This document shows positions 62,601 through 64,000 of a stretch of DNA of 64,000 nucleotides, in pieces (the stretch's first letter is position 1; the number at the start of each line of letters is the position of its first letter). The notes under the pieces were generated by a model that was not told the DNA's origin, made no database searches, and saw nothing but the letters and a program-made list of their open reading frames with translations. The DNA comes from Actinostola sp. cb2023 (lineage: Eukaryota > Cnidaria > Anthozoa > Actiniaria > Actinostolidae). The position numbers and the translations under genes are program-made. The DNA is taken from contig JAUJYZ010000284.1 in the NCBI GenBank assembly GCA_033675265.1, positions 38,501-102,500 on the forward strand, read 5' to 3'.

Positions 62601-64000
62601 CAATCAGAGCGCACGTTATATATATGTTATTTTATAATATTAGATACAGTATTCGCGTCCGTGTTGTATGAGATGTACAATCACGAGCAGAAGAGCAGAA
62701 GTATCGGACTTATCATATCCACACATGTATAAAATCTTGTTCTACTATAATTTTCAAGATACTATTATTATTATTACCAGTAAGTTTGGCCGAGAAAATC
62801 CAACTTAAAGTTGACGTACATGAGGACGATTTTGTATCAGATATACAAGCTCTGCAAAATTAAGGTTGTGATTTCATTGTGATTTCCTCATAAATTATTA
62901 ATGAATATAATAATTAATAATGCTGGGGTATAAAGGTCCATGCACCTGACCAAATGGACAGCTCCCATTGGCCTAATGGCTCATAAATTATTAATGAATA
63001 TATTAATTAATAATGCTGGGGGTATAAAGGTCCATGCACCTGACCAAATGGACAGCTCCCATTGGCCTAATGGCTCATGAATTATTAATGAATATAATAA
63101 TTAATAATGCTGGGGATATAAAGGTCCATGCACCTGACCAAATGGACAGCTCCCATTGGCCTAATGGCTCATGAATTATTAATGAGTTTTAGAATTAATA
63201 ATGCTGTTGGATATATCAAATACTGACAGCATTATTATAAATATTGCCGTCTGTTCATAAAGCTAACGGCCGATTATTAAAAATATTGCAGGGTGTTTTA
63301 GCTTTTGCTCTCAGCAATCTCTGCCGGAAAGAGAGCAGAGAGAAAACAATAGGTTTTGATGAGGGCCAGTAATTATAATACAATACTGTAGTAATGGGTA
63401 TATAGCTAATTGCATAATCGTTGTCGGGTTGAAAATCATAAATCATAGAAGCTAAGACCGCAAGGATGGATGGGAAATCAGTGCATGAGCCACATTACAT
63501 ACACATATATTCAATGTTCTCGTAGTTTTGAAGGTATATCAGTCATTTAACTAAGATCCTACAAGTCTGGATAAAAAGGTCGATGATTTGACGGTGTTAT
63601 TTGAGAGTTTTAATTTCCCAGAATTCCTTTTGGTCCTAGCTTTCATGATTTTCAACCCGACAACGATTATGCAATTAGCTGTATAGGAAACGTGCTTACG
63701 CATTACAATACATCACAAGAGCTAAGCGACCATCCTCTATTGTTTCAGCGCGTGGATACCCATTCTCGTAAGCGACCAGCTACTTGCAAATTATTCTTAC
63801 TCTGCTTCCACTCGATCAAATTGGTGATAAACATTAACTTGTCTTGTTTCTCCTTCAGCATCACCTGCTAGTACACAGTGGAGAAAAACCCTACAAGTGT
63901 ACAATCTGCGAAAAGGGTTTTAATCAACTTGGCAATAGAAACGTTCACATTCAAAGCCATTCTAAGGAGAAGCATTTCATTTGTGATTTCTGCAACATGC
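51800..64000 (+). CDS. C2H2 zinc-finger protein with a long 31-residue repeat domain (partial)
   Basis: Exon 51800-54836 starts at an acceptor (gatttag) and ends at a donor (AAG/gtaaat). It encodes a unique region of about 100 residues, some 28 tandem 31-residue repeats, then HECPVCFKRLAKSSHLK. Exon 63859-64000 starts after ttctccttcag and reads HHLLVHSGEKPYKCTICEKG onward. The splice joins in phase 0 inside finger 1, completing C-x2-C-x12-H-x3-H. Finger 2 (CTIC to HIQSH) is complete, with an SGEKPYK linker between fingers 1 and 2; finger 3 (FICDFC) is cut by the window end. Linked C2H2 fingers usually bind DNA. The annotated ATG-like start at 51819 is a GTG, so the true start lies upstream (candidate at 48299). 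The repeat domain resembles no family known to me. The 9-kb intron holds the Ty3/gypsy remnant and a hammerhead. Confidence 0.8.
52107..54767 (+). repeat. 93-bp coding minisatellite (28 full copies plus a partial)
   Basis: Each unit encodes 31 residues on the pattern PHQDKMASCSTAQWQPEK followed by RQSLIIPKQKDG. No unit is frameshifted or stop-bearing. Variation is concentrated at linked positions: SCSTAQ versus WCSTTQ, RQS versus SQS, LII versus LLI, and PKQ/PQQ/PMQ. Each repeat has one cysteine and one or two tryptophans, and is rich in Q, K, S and P. The GC content is higher than the flanks. Because 93 is a multiple of 3, the reverse strand is also open in stretches. Confidence 0.95.
55028..55155. 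mobile_element. Inverted-repeat element, ATTATTGGAC family, copy 2
   Basis: ACAATTATTGGACTCGGTCT to the imperfect complement ending CCAATAATTG, with CACTGACAAATCACGATATT inside. Short version of the element at 42596-42765. Confidence 0.6.
55165..55250. mobile_element. Partial AATCGTTGTCGGG MITE
   Basis: TTGCATAATCGTTGTCGGGG with AAGACCGCAAGGA matches the left half of the 63405-63680 element; the right end is missing. Confidence 0.55.
55251..56259. other. Intron sequence, no gene recognised
   Basis: Part of the 9-kb intron of the zinc-finger gene. Short open frames only. Confidence 0.4.
56260..56296 (-). ncRNA. Second hammerhead ribozyme (Penelope-like type)
   Basis: On the minus strand: stem I TTCC, core box CTGACGA, stem II GGGT/ACCC with loop CTGGA, box GAAA, palindromic stem III AGCT, cleavage base C, then GGAA closing stem I. 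All core nucleotides fit. It has the same short self-complementary stem III design as the ribozyme at 5778-5820 but different stem sequences, so it belongs to a different element family. No GIY-YIG frame is near; this is probably a 3' fragment of a Penelope-like element. Confidence 0.75.
56515..58380 (+). pseudogene. Ty3/gypsy retrotransposon pol remnant (RT and RNase H), disrupted
   Basis: Plus-strand blocks in shifting frames give, in order: a protease-RT linker (about 56515-56620), the RT fingers with TPWVSPIVVVPKK and IRLCVDMRQANQAVQ (about 56650-56960), a gap and frameshift near 56965, then RYKRLNFGVSSASEIFQNAI and the catalytic-box region with SDDILVYG (in place of YxDD), the thumb block with LEFFGY and PDPKKIEEIVN, and RNase H with IVAYASRSLSDTEARYSQTE and TDHKPL (about 57885-58080). 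Several frameshifts and stops, a small deletion after SKLD, and a 341-bp element at 57400-57740 break it. No gag, integrase or LTRs were seen. Inactive fragment within an intron. Confidence 0.85.
57400..57740. mobile_element. hAT-like MITE inserted in the Ty3/gypsy remnant, 8-bp duplication
   Basis: Ends CCCAGGGGGGGTACTCAGGG and the complement, flanked by ACCTAGCT on both sides (57392-57399, 57741-57748). The RT-side frame resumes in phase across one copy of the duplicated target, showing that the insertion came after the retrotransposon. The interior is GGACTTTTTTTGGGGTT repeats. Non-coding. Confidence 0.85.
58557..58716. mobile_element. TA-flanked MITE (GAGTGCAATTTAGAAAAGC)
   Basis: TA, then GAGTGCAATTTAGAAAAGC, to GCTTTTCTAAATTGCACTC, then TA. 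Internal ACTAAATAGTACTAAATAGT repeats. The right terminus is identical to that at the end of the 23-bp satellite (about 14762-14782). Confidence 0.8.
59346..59682 (-). repeat. (GTA)n(GCA)n trinucleotide array, retroposon tail
   Basis: About 110 trinucleotides: GTA/GCA mixtures, a block of about 17 pure CAG/GCA units near 59459-59516, and a final pure GTA run. On the minus strand an AATAAATAAAC motif just outside (59683-59694) leads into the array, as in the other trinucleotide-tailed retroposon ends. The poly-S, poly-A and poly-V peptides are artefacts. Confidence 0.9.
59700..62880. other. Intron sequence with distant inverted-repeat pairs
   Basis: A CGTGTTTGTAAAAGTGAATATAAACA segment near 59924 is mirrored near 62545-62570, and GCAGTGAGCTGGTGCTC near 60395 is mirrored near 62119-62136. 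These may be ends of nested foldback elements about 2.7 and 1.7 kb long. No coding region recognised. Confidence 0.4.
62888..63190. repeat. 93/94-bp tandem repeat, three copies
   Basis: Units start at TCATAAATTATTAATGAATA (62888, 62981 and 63075), with a partial fourth from 63169. The core is TATAAAGGTCCATGCACCTG. Non-coding, inside the zinc-finger gene intron. The unit length equals that of the coding minisatellite by coincidence; the sequences are unrelated. Confidence 0.85.
63405..63680. mobile_element. Intact AATCGTTGTCGGG MITE
   Basis: GCTAATTGCATAATCGTTGT to ACAACGATTATGCAATTAGC, flanked by TATA. It serves as the uninterrupted reference copy for the element at 38291-39390. It ends about 180 bp before the zinc-finger exon at 63859. 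Confidence 0.8.

Overview
The window is eukaryotic (metazoan) nuclear DNA: AT-rich, intron-bearing genes with GT-AG junctions, very low gene density and an exceptional load of inverted-repeat transposons, satellites and microsatellites. The mixture of Penelope-like elements with hammerhead ribozymes, a Ty3/gypsy remnant, DNA-transposon foldbacks, an intronless rhodopsin-family receptor and an EPSTI1 homologue suits an early-branching marine invertebrate such as a cnidarian or sponge. The species cannot be fixed from sequence alone.

Four genes are well supported. (1) An intronless class A GPCR at 14898-15857 (+). (2) An EPSTI1-like coiled-coil protein on the minus strand (35237 down to 30893, six exons whose phases all agree). 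(3) NCBP2/CBP20, the small subunit of the nuclear cap-binding complex (35436-44802, +, four exons). (4) A C2H2 zinc-finger gene whose large internal exon (51800-54836) encodes about 28 copies of a 31-residue repeat. It splices to a further zinc-finger exon at 63859 that runs off the window. EPSTI1 and NCBP2 are head to head, with only 198 bp between their start codons. That gap holds a perfect NF-kappaB palindrome and a triple GAAANN (IRF/ISRE-type) element, which is striking because EPSTI1 is an interferon-stimulated gene in vertebrates. A CUE-like terminal exon (about 21218-21375, -) and exon-like pieces near 10.3-10.7 kb are weaker gene candidates.

Layout: 0-5.7 kb, foldback elements; 5.7-6.6 kb, 5'-truncated Penelope-like element with GIY-YIG domain and hammerhead ribozyme; 7.6-8.2 kb, 25-bp satellite; 8.2-9.5 kb, nested inverted-repeat elements; 13.7-14.75 kb, 23-bp satellite; 14.9 kb, GPCR; 16.2-17.1 kb, GATA-type microsatellite; 17-25 kb, MITEs and long palindromes, one with an integrase-like remnant; 25.6-30.4 kb, a 4.8-kb foldback with near-identical arms; 30.9-44.8 kb, EPSTI1 and NCBP2 with MITE-filled introns; 44.9-45.2 kb, G-quadruplex-forming minisatellite just past the NCBP2 stop; 45.5-51.7 kb, MITEs; 51.8-64 kb, zinc-finger gene with a 9-kb intron containing a second hammerhead, a broken Ty3/gypsy pol interrupted by an 8-bp-TSD element, and a long trinucleotide array.

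Most long open frames outside the four genes are read-throughs of satellites or of inverted-repeat arms and were left out.
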